A stretch of 64,000 nucleotides of DNA from DTWD01 sp963662965 (GTDB lineage Bacteria; Acidobacteriota; Vicinamibacteria; Vicinamibacterales; UBA8438). The position numbers and the translations under genes were made by a program. The DNA is taken from the NCBI GenBank assembly GCA_963662965.1, contig OY759970.1, positions 3,720,001 through 3,784,000 on the forward strand, given 5' to 3'. Below the pieces are notes generated by a model. It worked only from the letters and a program-made list of their open reading frames with translations. It ran no database searches and had not been told where the DNA came from. Positions 24,763 through 33,731 of the stretch are shown piece after piece (within the stretch, counting starts at the first letter, position 1; every line of letters begins with the position of its first letter).

Positions 24763-26586
24763 ATGGACACCAGCCGCCACGGACGGAGAGGCGCCGCGAT
24801 GGTCGAGACGATCCTGGGTGTCGCCACCATCGTGACGATGGTGCTGGCCCCCGCGGGAGCCCAAGAACCGGGGCGCACCACCCACCAGTCGTCCCCGCCG
24901 CAGATTACGACCGGTGGCCAGATGGACTGGCCGCTACACAACCTCGATATTCGCGGCAGTCGCTACGCCGACGTCGACGAGATCAACACATCGAACGTCA
25001 GCCGACTGGCCGTCGCCTGGTCGTTCGAGGCGGGGGCGGCGAACAGCATTACGCAGGTCACTCCGCTGGTGGTCGACGGTGTGATGTATATCAATGCTGG
25101 GGCCACCCTCTTTGCCGTCAACGCCGTGACCGGCGAATCGGTCTGGACCATGAGTCTGGACGACAGCCTCGAGGCTCGCGGTCGTGGCCCCTCCTCTGGC
25201 GACGGGCGGCTGTATGCCATGGGCGGCGCCACGATGTATGCGACCGATGCGGAGACGGGCGAGCTCGTCGAGACCTTTGGTGACGGGGGCCGGCTGGAGA
25301 TCGTCAGCAAGGCGCTGCAATTCAAATATCCTGACGACTATCCGCCTGGCGTCGACGCCTACGGCCTCGGCTACCGGCTGACGACCCCGCCGGTGTATCT
25401 CGATAACACGCTGTACACCGGGGTGGCGCTCTCGGAGAACCACATCCCGGGTGGGCTGGTGATCGCCGCCGACGCGACGACCGGGGCGATCAAGTGGGTG
25501 TTCAACACGGTGCCGCAAGGTCCGCGTGATGACGGCTGGGAGATTGCGAACGATACTTGGGGCGCCGGCAGGCGGGTCGGCGGTGGGGTCTGGTCGCCAC
25601 CGACCATCGATACGGAGCTGGGACTGGTGTACGTCAACGCCGGCAACCCGTCGCCGGACTACGACGGGTCGGCCCGTCCGGGGATGAACCTGTTCACGAA
25701 CGCGACGCTGGCCCTGGATCTGGAGACGGGGAGCCTCGCCTGGTATTACCAGACCGTGCATCACGATCTGTGGGACTGGGACCATGTGACCGGGCCGCTG
25801 CTGTTTGACGTGACGAAGGACGGGCGGACCGTCAAGGGCATCGCGGCCGCCGGAAAGAACTGCCTGATGTATTTCTGGGATCGGGAGACCGGCGAGCCGA
25901 TCAACCCGATGGTGGAGACGGCGGTGCCGACCGAGACCGACGTGCCGGGCGAGCAGGTATGGCCGACCCAACCGTTCCCTTATAACGCACGAGGGGTGCC
26001 GATGACCCCCTTCTGTGCCACCTACCCGATCGTGAACGACCCGGAGGCGAGGACGCGCGTGCGGCAGATGTATACGCCGTACTCGGTCGAGGAGTTCTAC
26101 ATCGTCTCGCACGGCGGGAGCAGCTGGGGCTCGCTGTCGTTCAGCCCGCGCACCGGGCTCGTGTATGTGACCGGCAAGGACGGCGTCATCACGTTCACCG
26201 TCAACCCGGTCGGCGATTCGCTGGAGATCGGCGTGAGCAACGGACACACCGACAACATTGCGGAAGGGCCGATCCGGGACGACATGACGCCGGTGTTCAC
26301 CGTGTCGGCGTACGAACCAGTCAGCGGCGCTCTGGTGTGGCAGCAGACGGCGCCGACGGACAATGCGATCGGAGCGAGCGGCAACCTGGTGACGGCGGGG
26401 GACCTACTGCTGCAGGGGACCGACGTCGGCGAGTTCTATGCGTTCGATGCCCGGACGGGCGACCAGCTGTTTCGCTACGAGCACAACCGACCCATCCGGG
26501 CCAGCCCGCTCACGTATCAGGTCAACGGGACGCAGTACATCTCGGTGGTGTCAACCAACGATGTTCTGACGTTCTCACTGCCGTAG
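24763..26586 (+). CDS. PQQ-dependent alcohol dehydrogenase (methanol/ethanol type), exported
   Basis: A 607-residue quinoprotein. ATG 24763 is placed 7 bases after AGGAGA; residues up to PAGAQ form the signal peptide. It has the quinoprotein alcohol-dehydrogenase propeller: WPLHNLDIRGSRYADVDEIN, NVSRLAVAWSFEAG, repeated AxDAxTGxxW docking motifs, GGGVWSPPTIDTELGLVYVN with the following AGNPSPDYDG, and TVHHDLWDWDHVTGPLLFD. No CxxCH haem domain follows, so it needs a separate electron acceptor. It overlaps in organisation with the next gene (6-bp gap), forming a two-gene quinoprotein operon. No pqq biosynthesis gene is in this window. The alcohol or sugar substrate is not determinable. Confidence 0.88.
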   Translation: MDTSRHGRRGAAMVETILGVATIVTMVLAPAGAQEPGRTTHQSSPPQITTGGQMDWPLHNLDIRGSRYADVDEINTSNVSRLAVAWSFEAGAANSITQVTPLVVDGVMYINAGATLFAVNAVTGESVWTMSLDDSLEARGRGPSSGDGRLYAMGGATMYATDAETGELVETFGDGGRLEIVSKALQFKYPDDYPPGVDAYGLGYRLTTPPVYLDNTLYTGVALSENHIPGGLVIAADATTGAIKWVFNTVPQGPRDDGWEIANDTWGAGRRVGGGVWSPPTIDTELGLVYVNAGNPSPDYDGSARPGMNLFTNATLALDLETGSLAWYYQTVHHDLWDWDHVTGPLLFDVTKDGRTVKGIAAAGKNCLMYFWDRETGEPINPMVETAVPTETDVPGEQVWPTQPFPYNARGVPMTPFCATYPIVNDPEARTRVRQMYTPYSVEEFYIVSHGGSSWGSLSFSPRTGLVYVTGKDGVITFTVNPVGDSLEIGVSNGHTDNIAEGPIRDDMTPVFTVSAYEPVSGALVWQQTAPTDNAIGASGNLVTAGDLLLQGTDVGEFYAFDARTGDQLFRYEHNRPIRASPLTYQVNGTQYISVVSTNDVLTFSLP

Positions 26587-26592
26587 GCCGTT

Positions 26593-28536
26593 ATGCGAGC
26601 GCGGGTCACCTGGCTGCTCGGCGCGACGCTCTGTTTGCTTCCCGCCGCGGCATCCCGGGTCGTCGCGCAGGAGGACGGCCGCACCTCGATTGTGGAGTGG
26701 CCGTATGTCGGGGCGGATGCGGGCAACACGCGGTTTTCGGCGGCTGAGACGCTGACGCCCGACAATGTCGACCAGCTCGAGGTTGCCTGGACGTGGCGCC
26801 CCGAGGAGCAGCCGCGGGCGGAGTTCGGCACGGTGCCCGGCAACTTCACCAGCACGCCGATCATGATCGACGACACGGTCTACGTGAGCTCCAACTACAA
26901 CCGCGTCGCCGCGCTCGACGCCGAGACCGGCGCCGTCGACTGGGTCTTCGATCCGCGCGCCTACGCTGACGGGATGCCGGCGCTCGGTGGTGGGTTCCGT
27001 CACCGCGGGGTCACGATGTGGCGGGACGGGGAGGATCTACGGATTTTTCTTGCGAGCCGGCACCGGTTGTTCTGTCTCGATGCTCAGACCGGTGACGTCG
27101 TGGCTTCGTTCGGCGATGACGGAGTCGTGGATCTCAGCCAGGATCTGATCTGGCCGATCGATCGCAGCCACTTCGAGTTCAACGCGGCGCCGGTCATCTA
27201 CAAGAACCTGGTGATTGTCGGCAGTGCCGTCGGCGACCGCGTCATCTATCGTCGGGCGCCGCCCGGCGACGTCCGCGCCTACGATGCGCGCACCGGCGCG
27301 CTCGTCTGGAGCTTTCATCCGATCCCGCAGGAGGGAGAGTTCGGGAGCCAGACGTGGGAGAACGAAGCGTGGCGCTACACCGGTGCGACCAACGTCTGGG
27401 CCGGGATGACCGTCGACGAGGAACGCGAGCTGGTGTTTCTCCCGGTCGGCAACCCGACCAATGTGTATTACGGCGGGCAGCGCTTGGGCGACAACCTCTT
27501 TGCGGAGAGTCTGGTGGTGCTCGACGCGAACACCGGCGAGCGGCAATGGCACTTCCAGTTCGTCCATCACGGGATCTGGGATTACGACCTGGCGACGCAG
27601 CCGATGCTGATGCCGATCACGGTCGATGGCCAGTCGATTGATGCCGTCACCCAGCTGACGAAGCAGGGACTGGTGTTCGTCTTCGACCGCGCCTCCGGCG
27701 AGCCGGTGTGGCCGATCGAAGAGCGACCGGTGCCGCAGAGTAACGTGCCGGGTGAGCGGACGTCGCCGACGCAGCCGTTCCCCACGCGACCCCCGGCACT
27801 GCTGCCGACGCTCGGCATGTCGCTGGACGACGCGTTCGATTTGACGCCGGATCTTCAGGCGGCCGCCCGGGAGGCGATGGGCGCCTTCCGGATCGGTCCG
27901 CTCTACACGCCACCCAGCCTCGAGGGGTCGCTGGTGCGGCCGGGCGGCAGCGGCGTCGCCAACTGGGGCGGCGGGGCGTTCGACCGCGAGACCGGGTTTC
28001 TCTACGTCAAGGCCTCGAACCAGCCGTTCGTGATGCAGCTGGAGAAGTTCGACCCGGAGACGACGACGAATCCCTTCGCCGACACGACCGAGCCGGCCTT
28101 CGTCGGCTACGACACCGCGTTTGGCGCCCGGGCAACCTTCGAAGGCGGTATCCCCTTGAATAAGCCGCCCTATGCCTACCTCGTGGCTATCGATCTCGAC
28201 GCGGGAGATATCGTCTGGCGCGTCCCCTTCGGCCGCGGGAGTGACGGCTTGCGCAGCCGTCTGGCGTCGCGCGGTCTCGATGTGCCGGACCGGCTTGGAA
28301 CCCCCGGGGCCCCAGGCGCGATCGTGACGAAGGGGGGCCTGGTGTTCGCCGGCGGCGGAGAGGACGCGCTCTATGCGTTCGATAAGCAGACGGGGCGTGA
28401 GCTCTGGTCCACGGTGCTCGCCGAGCGTTCGACCGCCACGCCGATGACCTACCAGTCGAGCCGCGGCCGTCAGTTCGTGCTGATCGCCACCGGCTCGGGG
28501 ACGACGCAGGAGCTCGTGGCGTTCGCGATACCCTAG
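26593..28536 (+). CDS. PQQ-dependent dehydrogenase (glucose-dehydrogenase-like), exported
   Basis: A 647-residue quinoprotein starting 6 bp after the previous stop, with a signal peptide (LLGATLCLLPAAASRVVAQ). Landmarks are WPYVGADAGNTRFSAAETLT, GGGFRHRGVTMWRDG, AYDARTGALVWSFHPIPQEG, NNLFAESLVVLDANTGERQW with FVHHGIWDYDLATQ, WPIEERPVPQSNVPGERTSP, and the closing segment RQFVLIATGSGTTQELVAFA. It is the closest relative in the window of the gene at 3599-5587. Two adjacent quinoproteins of different type (alcohol- and glucose-like) suggest coupled periplasmic oxidation of a substrate and its product (inference). Its stop overlaps the stop of the convergent oxidoreductase gene. Confidence 0.86.
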   Translation: MRARVTWLLGATLCLLPAAASRVVAQEDGRTSIVEWPYVGADAGNTRFSAAETLTPDNVDQLEVAWTWRPEEQPRAEFGTVPGNFTSTPIMIDDTVYVSSNYNRVAALDAETGAVDWVFDPRAYADGMPALGGGFRHRGVTMWRDGEDLRIFLASRHRLFCLDAQTGDVVASFGDDGVVDLSQDLIWPIDRSHFEFNAAPVIYKNLVIVGSAVGDRVIYRRAPPGDVRAYDARTGALVWSFHPIPQEGEFGSQTWENEAWRYTGATNVWAGMTVDEERELVFLPVGNPTNVYYGGQRLGDNLFAESLVVLDANTGERQWHFQFVHHGIWDYDLATQPMLMPITVDGQSIDAVTQLTKQGLVFVFDRASGEPVWPIEERPVPQSNVPGERTSPTQPFPTRPPALLPTLGMSLDDAFDLTPDLQAAAREAMGAFRIGPLYTPPSLEGSLVRPGGSGVANWGGGAFDRETGFLYVKASNQPFVMQLEKFDPETTTNPFADTTEPAFVGYDTAFGARATFEGGIPLNKPPYAYLVAIDLDAGDIVWRVPFGRGSDGLRSRLASRGLDVPDRLGTPGAPGAIVTKGGLVFAGGGEDALYAFDKQTGRELWSTVLAERSTATPMTYQSSRGRQFVLIATGSGTTQELVAFAIP

Positions 28537-29559
28537 GGCAGCAACGACACGCTTCCCGTGAGCTGGTTACCCGCAACCAGGCGGTGCGCTTCCGCCACAT
28601 CGGTCAGCGGCAGCGTGCGGTCGAGCGTCGGACGCAGCCGTCCGGCCTTGACCAGGTCGAGCGCCCGACGCAGATCCTCGATGTCGCCCGCGAGCGCGCC
28701 GCGAATCTGTTTCTGGCCGAAGAAGAAGTTGCGGATGTCGAAGGTGACCTCGGGGCCGCTTATGAAGCCGACCGGCACGACGATGCCCAGAGGCCGGGTG
28801 GCGCGTCGAGGACCTGGGAGAATTGCCGTCCGCCGACGAAGTCGACGGCAACGTCGACACCCTTGCCGTCGGTCCACGACTGGATCTGATTCGCCCAGCG
28901 CTCGTCGGTCGAGTTGACGACCAGGTCCGCGCCGAGAGCGCGCACCGCATCGATCTTGTCGTTGTTCCGGGTGGTCGCCGCCACCTTCGCGCCCAGTGCC
29001 TTGGCCACCTGCACCGTGAACGACCCGGCCCCGGACGAGCCGGCGGTCACGAGGACATGGTGCCCGGTTTCGTCTTGCCGACCACCTTTGCCGCACGCGC
29101 CGCGGTCAGCGCGTCCATCGGTAGGGTCGTGACCTGCTCGGGCGACAAGCCGGTCGGGTCTCTGACCACCCACCGTGCCGGCACCTCCTGATACTGGGCG
29201 TAGCTCCCCGGTCTGGACAGGCTGGAGACGCTGAAGCTCGGCGCGGCGCTGTTCGGATGGATGACGGCGTCGGCCGCGTCGTCAGGATAGCCGGTCATGG
29301 GGACCACCCGGTCACCGATCCGCAGGGTGTCCACACCCGCGCCCACCTCGGCGATTTCGCTTGCCGCGTCGGCCCCCAGGATGTGTGGGAACTGAAGTTC
29401 AGAAACCACGGAGCCTTCCCGGATGTAGTGGTCGAACCGGTTCACGCCGGCGGCGAGAATCTTGACGAGCACATGGCCGGGACGCGGCGTCGGCGTGTCG
29501 ACTTCAGCGATGGTGAACACGCTGGGATCTCCAAACTCTCGAATGACTGCGGCTTTCAT
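28533..29559 (-). pseudogene. Quinone-oxidoreductase-like MDR dehydrogenase, two frameshifts
   Basis: About 342 residues when repaired. Frame one from ATG 29559 reads the GroES-like domain (MKAAVIREFGDPSVFTIAEV, HILGADAASEIAEVGAGVDT, GDRVVPMTGYPDDAADAVIH). Near 29057 it shifts to the Rossmann domain (HVLVTAGSSGAGSFTVQVAK with the GxxGxG-type NADP loop). Near 28790 it shifts again to LGIVVPVGFISGPEVTFDI and ends LVAGNQLTGSVSLLP. All catalytic and cofactor segments are present and only the frame is broken. No zinc-ligand Cys set is visible, so it is of the QOR/enoyl-reductase sort. An operator palindrome stands 63 bp upstream, linking it to the TetR gene. Confidence 0.75.
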
Positions 29560-29621
29560 GGCGTTTCTCCTTCTTGAAAAGACGGGTGTCCGGTCGTGGT
29601 TCGTTGCTTCAGCGACAGAGT

Positions 29622-29639
29622 CTACCTACTAGAAGGTAG
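29622..29639. promoter_or_regulatory. TetR operator candidate upstream of the oxidoreductase
   Basis: CTACCTACTAGAAGGTAG, an 18-bp near-palindrome (arms CTACC / GGTAG), located between the TetR stop and the MDR dehydrogenase start. It differs at two positions from the site upstream of the TetR gene at 30235-30252. Confidence 0.78.
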
Positions 29640-29658
29640 CCACTGTTCGCAAAAAAAC

Positions 29659-30225
29659 CTATCCGCGAGGCATCAAGCTCGCCTTCATCTGTTGGAGCAC
29701 TCGTCGCGCCCGGTTCGCGCCATTGGCACGCCCGTACTGCATCGCCCCCTGCGCGGCGGAAAAGACAAGCGCGGCCTGATCGTCAGGCGAGCCCGGGAAA
29801 TCCATGACCCCGAGGTCGCGTCCCCGCTTGATCACCTTGCTGAGCCAGCCAATCACGAACTGCACCAACGAACCCATCGACTTCCTCATGGCCTCCGGCA
29901 CGACGTTGAACTCGGACTGGACCGAGCCGGCCGCACAGATCCGGTCGCGCGTCTTGACGATTCCGAGCACCATCTGCACGTATCCCTCGAGCTGCTGCCA
30001 GGGGTCGTCGGTCCTCGCACCCGCGGTGTCGAGAATCGCGCGGACCTCGGTGTTGTACTTCTCGGCCACGGCCTGCCCGAGGTCCTGCTTGGTGCGGAAG
30101 TGGTGGTGAATGCTGGCTTTGGTGATGCCCAGCCGGTCCGAGAGGTCCTGATAGCTGAACGCGCTGTAGCCGCGGGTCTGCACGAGCTCGAGCGCGACAT
30201 CGAGAATCCGGTCTCTCGTGTTCAT
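29659..30225 (-). CDS. TetR/AcrR family transcriptional repressor
   Basis: A 188-residue regulator from ATG 30225. The N-terminal HTH reads RILDVALELVQTRGYSAFSY, LSDRLGITKASIHHHFRTKQ. The C-terminal ligand domain has VQMVLGIVKTRDRICAAGSV and QAALVFSAAQGAMQYGRANG, typical of the group that controls small oxidoreductase genes. Two nearly identical 18-bp palindromes flank it: one 10 bp upstream of its start and one upstream of the MDR dehydrogenase that follows on the same strand. This strongly suggests autoregulation and control of the dehydrogenase, with an electrophile or phenolic as inducer (inference). Confidence 0.88.
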   Translation of the reverse strand: MNTRDRILDVALELVQTRGYSAFSYQDLSDRLGITKASIHHHFRTKQDLGQAVAEKYNTEVRAILDTAGARTDDPWQQLEGYVQMVLGIVKTRDRICAAGSVQSEFNVVPEAMRKSMGSLVQFVIGWLSKVIKRGRDLGVMDFPGSPDDQAALVFSAAQGAMQYGRANGANRARRVLQQMKASLMPRG

Positions 30226-30234
30226 TCTTAAACG

Positions 30235-30252
30235 CTACCTACTAGTTGGTAG
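30235..30252. promoter_or_regulatory. TetR operator candidate upstream of the TetR gene
   Basis: CTACCTACTAGTTGGTAG, an 18-bp near-palindrome directly upstream of the TetR start, sharing 16 of 18 bases with the site at 29622-29639. Position and spacing fit an autoregulatory operator. Confidence 0.78.
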
Positions 30253-30296
30253 TCTGTCAAGGGCAACTCGTGCCCGAACACACGCCCCTCTGCCCA

Positions 30297-31673
30297 TCAA
30301 TCCGGCAACGCGAACACAAAGAGGTTATTGCCGCTGCTGGGTCTGAGCTCCGGCGTCATTGCGCTCCAGCGCGAGGCGTTACCACCCGTTCCGGTACCCG
30401 CCACCACATACTGGCGTCCGTCGACCGCATAGGTCACGGGAAATCCGCTCACGGGCGACCCCAGGTTGATCTCCCAGAGCACGTCACCCGTCTCGTCATC
30501 AAGCGCGCGAAACCGTCCATTCACGTCGCCCACGAACACGAGGCCTCCTGCCGTTGCCGCGAGCGACATCGTGGCCGCGCGCTGCTCGTAGGTCCAGGTC
30601 GTCGTGCCGGTCTCCGCGGAGATGGCCCACACGGCGCCAAGTTGATCCGTGCCGGGGGCCAGCTCGTTACGCATGCTGAGGCTGTACAGCGACGTCCCGC
30701 CATCATCGAGCGCCGCCATCCGCGCGCAGGCATTCCGGAGTGGCATATACATCGTGTTGGTCCGCGGGCTGTAGGCACCAGCTTCCCAGTCCTTGCCTCC
30801 CATCGCCGTCGGGCAGGCCAGGACTTCCTGTCCGAAACCGCCAAAGACGACCTCGGCGTTCTCCGAGACCACGCCGGTCGCCCCGTCGATGTGACTGATT
30901 ACGTTCTGCGCCACGGTGGGTGTGGCCCACAGGAACTCACCGGTCGCCCGATCGAGGGTGTACACGACGCCGGTCTTCCCGGGGATCCCGGTCATCACCC
31001 GACGCACCTCACCCGGTTGCAGTCGCGGATTGATCCAGCTCACCACGGCCGGGTCCGGTCGCACGGCCGTGTCGACCAAGAGCCGTTCGAACGGATGGTC
31101 GAGATCCCAGTGGTCGTTCAGGTGCTGGTAGTACCACACGATCTCACCCGTATCGGCATCCAGCGCGAGCGTCGAGTTGTGATAGAGGTGCGCGTTCTCG
31201 GCGCCGCCCACCATGAACTTCGGGGCCGGTGAGGTCACCGAAGTGCCGATGTAGAGGAGGTTCAGTTCCGGGTCGTAGCTCGGCGTCATCCACGTCCCGA
31301 CGTGTCGCCGCTCTTCGTCTGGCACGCCGCCCCACGTCTCGTCGCCGGGCTCGCCGGGCCTCGGGATCGTTCGACGCCGCCACAGTTCCTCCCCCGTCCT
31401 CGCATCGTGCGCGGTAATGACACAGGCGTCCGGTCCGGCCCGAGGCATACAACTGCGGCCCGAGATGACCTTGCCGTCCGCGATGATCGGCCCCGTGCTC
31501 TGATTCGCCGGGTGCACCCTGTAGTCGAGAATCTCGGTCTCCCACACCAGGTCTCCGGTCTTCGCATCGAGGGCGAACACGTACTCATCGACACTGGTGT
31601 CGATGATCAGATTGTCGTAAATCGCCAGATTCCGATTCGTCGTACACACCCCGGGCATGATGCGCTCGCACAC
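30297..31673 (-). pseudogene. PQQ-dependent alcohol dehydrogenase, 5' truncated
   Basis: The reading frame gives 458 residues of a quinoprotein alcohol dehydrogenase: AIYDNLIIDTSVDEYVFALD, AHDARTGEELWRR, ETWGGVPDEERRHVGTWMTP, NSTLALDADTGEIVWYYQHL with NDHWDLDHP, GGKDWEAGAYSPRTNTMYMP and the ending SSGNNLFVFALPD. Intact relatives carry about 130-150 more residues at the N-terminus, including the signal peptide and first propeller blade; here the frame opens at blade two with no signal peptide and a stop just upstream. It is therefore probably an export-deficient remnant. An alternative is that the start was lost in a deletion joining it to the cytochrome gene upstream. Confidence 0.72.
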
Positions 31674-31779
31674 AAGGATGCAGTCACTTTCGCTTGATCA
31701 TCGCTCGCGCCGGGCCCACGGACCGGTACCGATTCAGCGTAGACAGGCCACTAGAACGGCGGTGGTCGCGACTAATCCG

Positions 31780-33636
31780 CTAGTTCCTGCCCCCGGCCGT
31801 CGCGAAGGGATAGCCCGGCGGTCCGTTCTCGTAGTACGCCCCGAGCGACTCGACCGAGGTGATCTTGTCCATGTCCGGATACAAGACCGCCATGCCCGGC
31901 GCGTCGGCGCTGCCTCGCGGCGAGTACCAGATCGCGCCGTCTCGCGTGACCTGGATCTTCGGTGAGTCTGCTTCCGGCTGTGGCTTCGGATAGATCGTGA
32001 ACGTTTCGTCCTCCGTGTCGAAGCTCCAGAGCGCGGCGTAGCGTCCGCCGCCGTCGGCACTCCAGATGAGGCCGGAGGGGTCCTCGGCCACGTCGTAGGG
32101 GCGTGCCTGCTGCCGCGGGACGACGTACTCCGTCGACTTCCCGGTCTGCTGGTCCAGCACTCCGAGGATGCCAAACCGCTTCGTTCGCGGCCCCTGCGCG
32201 TAGATGGGATACCAGATGTTGTCCGCGCGATCCACGTTCATGCGTCTCACCTGCGCCGGATAGGTGCGCGGCGTGAACGTGGTCCACGATTCGTTCTCCG
32301 GGTCGAAGCGGTAGATGTTGCCGGTCCCGTAGTCGGCGAGAATGATGTGGTCCTGGCTGTCCGCGACGACCCCATACGGCGCGCCGTTGATGACAGGTAA
32401 CGGATAGACCTTGACGTCGCCCGTGGCCCGCTCGTACTTGCTCAGGGCGCCCCCCATGAGCCACCCGACGTAGATGTTCATCTTCGAGTCCATGGCGAGC
32501 GACTGCAGCCACTTGACGTCGCTCCGGATGACATCGTCCGGATCCATGTCGATGATGTGCTCGAACGCTTCCGTCTCAGGATTGAAGCCGAGCAGGCGCT
32601 TCTTGCCCGACGGCTTCCGTCCCTGGTGTTCCGGGAGCCACACGATGCCTTCCGGATCGATCAACACCTCATGGCTGCCGTTCACCGGATCCGGGTACAC
32701 CCACTCCTTCTGCTCGCCCGTGCGGGGATCCAGCTTGACCAACCGGTGGGGGAAGTTGCGATCGTTACCCCACACGTTGCCCTGCGCGTCGAACCGGATG
32801 TCCTGGCCGCGCCGCCGGCTGTTGTACTCCGGGGAGTTCGAGAGCTGGCCGGGCGGATCCTGTGTGAAGTAGTACTCGACATACATCGCCTGGCCGAGCG
32901 TGTTCTCGTCGAGCGGCATGTCCTCATCGATCCGCGGCACGCGCGGCTCGGCGCGAGGCCCGAAGTGCTCGACGAGGTAGTCGAGCAATACCTCGCGATC
33001 TGCGAGAGAAAAGCGCGCGGCCGTGTTCCTGAAGGTGAGGAGCCCTTCCGCATAGCGCCTCGGCGCTCGGTCCCACAGCGCGCGGCCCTGCATGTAATCG
33101 ATGCGACCGGCCCAGGTGTCCCGAGTCGTAGGCCGAGAGGACGCAAAGTCCTCGCCGTGGCAGACCATGCAGGTTCGTTCCAGAATGTCCAGGCCAGGTC
33201 CCGGTGGATAGATTTCGTCGTAGCTCACAACCTTGGCCTGCCGCGCGTACGGGTTCAACTCCTCCCGCGGACTGGTCGTACGATGAAGCGAGAAGTCGAC
33301 CGACAGCGTGTCCCCGGCCTCGAGCGTCAGCGGTTGAAGGTCTGACTCGAACCCGTCGGCAGAGACGCCGACCTCGTAGTTCCCGGGAAACAGCGCCACG
33401 GCGCGATACCGGCCTCCGGCCGTGTACACCATGTACAGGATCTGTCTGTCGACATTGCGGAGGTAGACCCGCGCCGCCGTGAACGCTGCCGGCGACTGCA
33501 CGGTCCCGGACACATTGGCCAGTCCGGGGATCGGCGTCCCCCTGTCTTGCGCGGCCCACAGGCCCCCAAACGAGACGACTACGCACGCGACCGCGATCGT
33601 GGCCAACACGGGTCGGACTACCTTGAAGCGTCGCAT
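31780..33636 (-). CDS. Exported cytochrome c / beta-propeller (Vgb/SMP-30-like) protein with carboxypeptidase-like domain
   Basis: A 618-residue protein from ATG 33636, which follows AGGAGGGG. Order of parts: signal peptide (1-29), a carboxypeptidase regulatory-like beta-sandwich (VSGTVQSPAAFTAARVYLRN through TLEAGDTLSVDFSLH), a single haem site RTCMVCHGEDF (C156, C159, H160), then from about residue 270 a propeller of streptogramin-lyase/SMP-30 type with RRRGQDIRFDAQGNVWGND, LIDPEGIVWLPEH, GAPYGVVADSQDHIILADYG and EDPSGLIWSADGG. It resembles the exported haem proteins found beside quinoproteins and could take electrons from them (inference). The neighbouring truncated alcohol dehydrogenase lies just downstream. 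Confidence 0.8.
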   Translation of the reverse strand: MRRFKVVRPVLATIAVACVVVSFGGLWAAQDRGTPIPGLANVSGTVQSPAAFTAARVYLRNVDRQILYMVYTAGGRYRAVALFPGNYEVGVSADGFESDLQPLTLEAGDTLSVDFSLHRTTSPREELNPYARQAKVVSYDEIYPPGPGLDILERTCMVCHGEDFASSRPTTRDTWAGRIDYMQGRALWDRAPRRYAEGLLTFRNTAARFSLADREVLLDYLVEHFGPRAEPRVPRIDEDMPLDENTLGQAMYVEYYFTQDPPGQLSNSPEYNSRRRGQDIRFDAQGNVWGNDRNFPHRLVKLDPRTGEQKEWVYPDPVNGSHEVLIDPEGIVWLPEHQGRKPSGKKRLLGFNPETEAFEHIIDMDPDDVIRSDVKWLQSLAMDSKMNIYVGWLMGGALSKYERATGDVKVYPLPVINGAPYGVVADSQDHIILADYGTGNIYRFDPENESWTTFTPRTYPAQVRRMNVDRADNIWYPIYAQGPRTKRFGILGVLDQQTGKSTEYVVPRQQARPYDVAEDPSGLIWSADGGGRYAALWSFDTEDETFTIYPKPQPEADSPKIQVTRDGAIWYSPRGSADAPGMAVLYPDMDKITSVESLGAYYENGPPGYPFATAGGRN

Positions 33637-33731
33637 GAGGGCCCCTCCTTCTCTACGGGTTCTCCGTCGAGCCGCCGAACAACCCGAGGATACCCGAGAA
33701 CCTTCGCGCGTGTGCGTTCGTAACGCTACAT

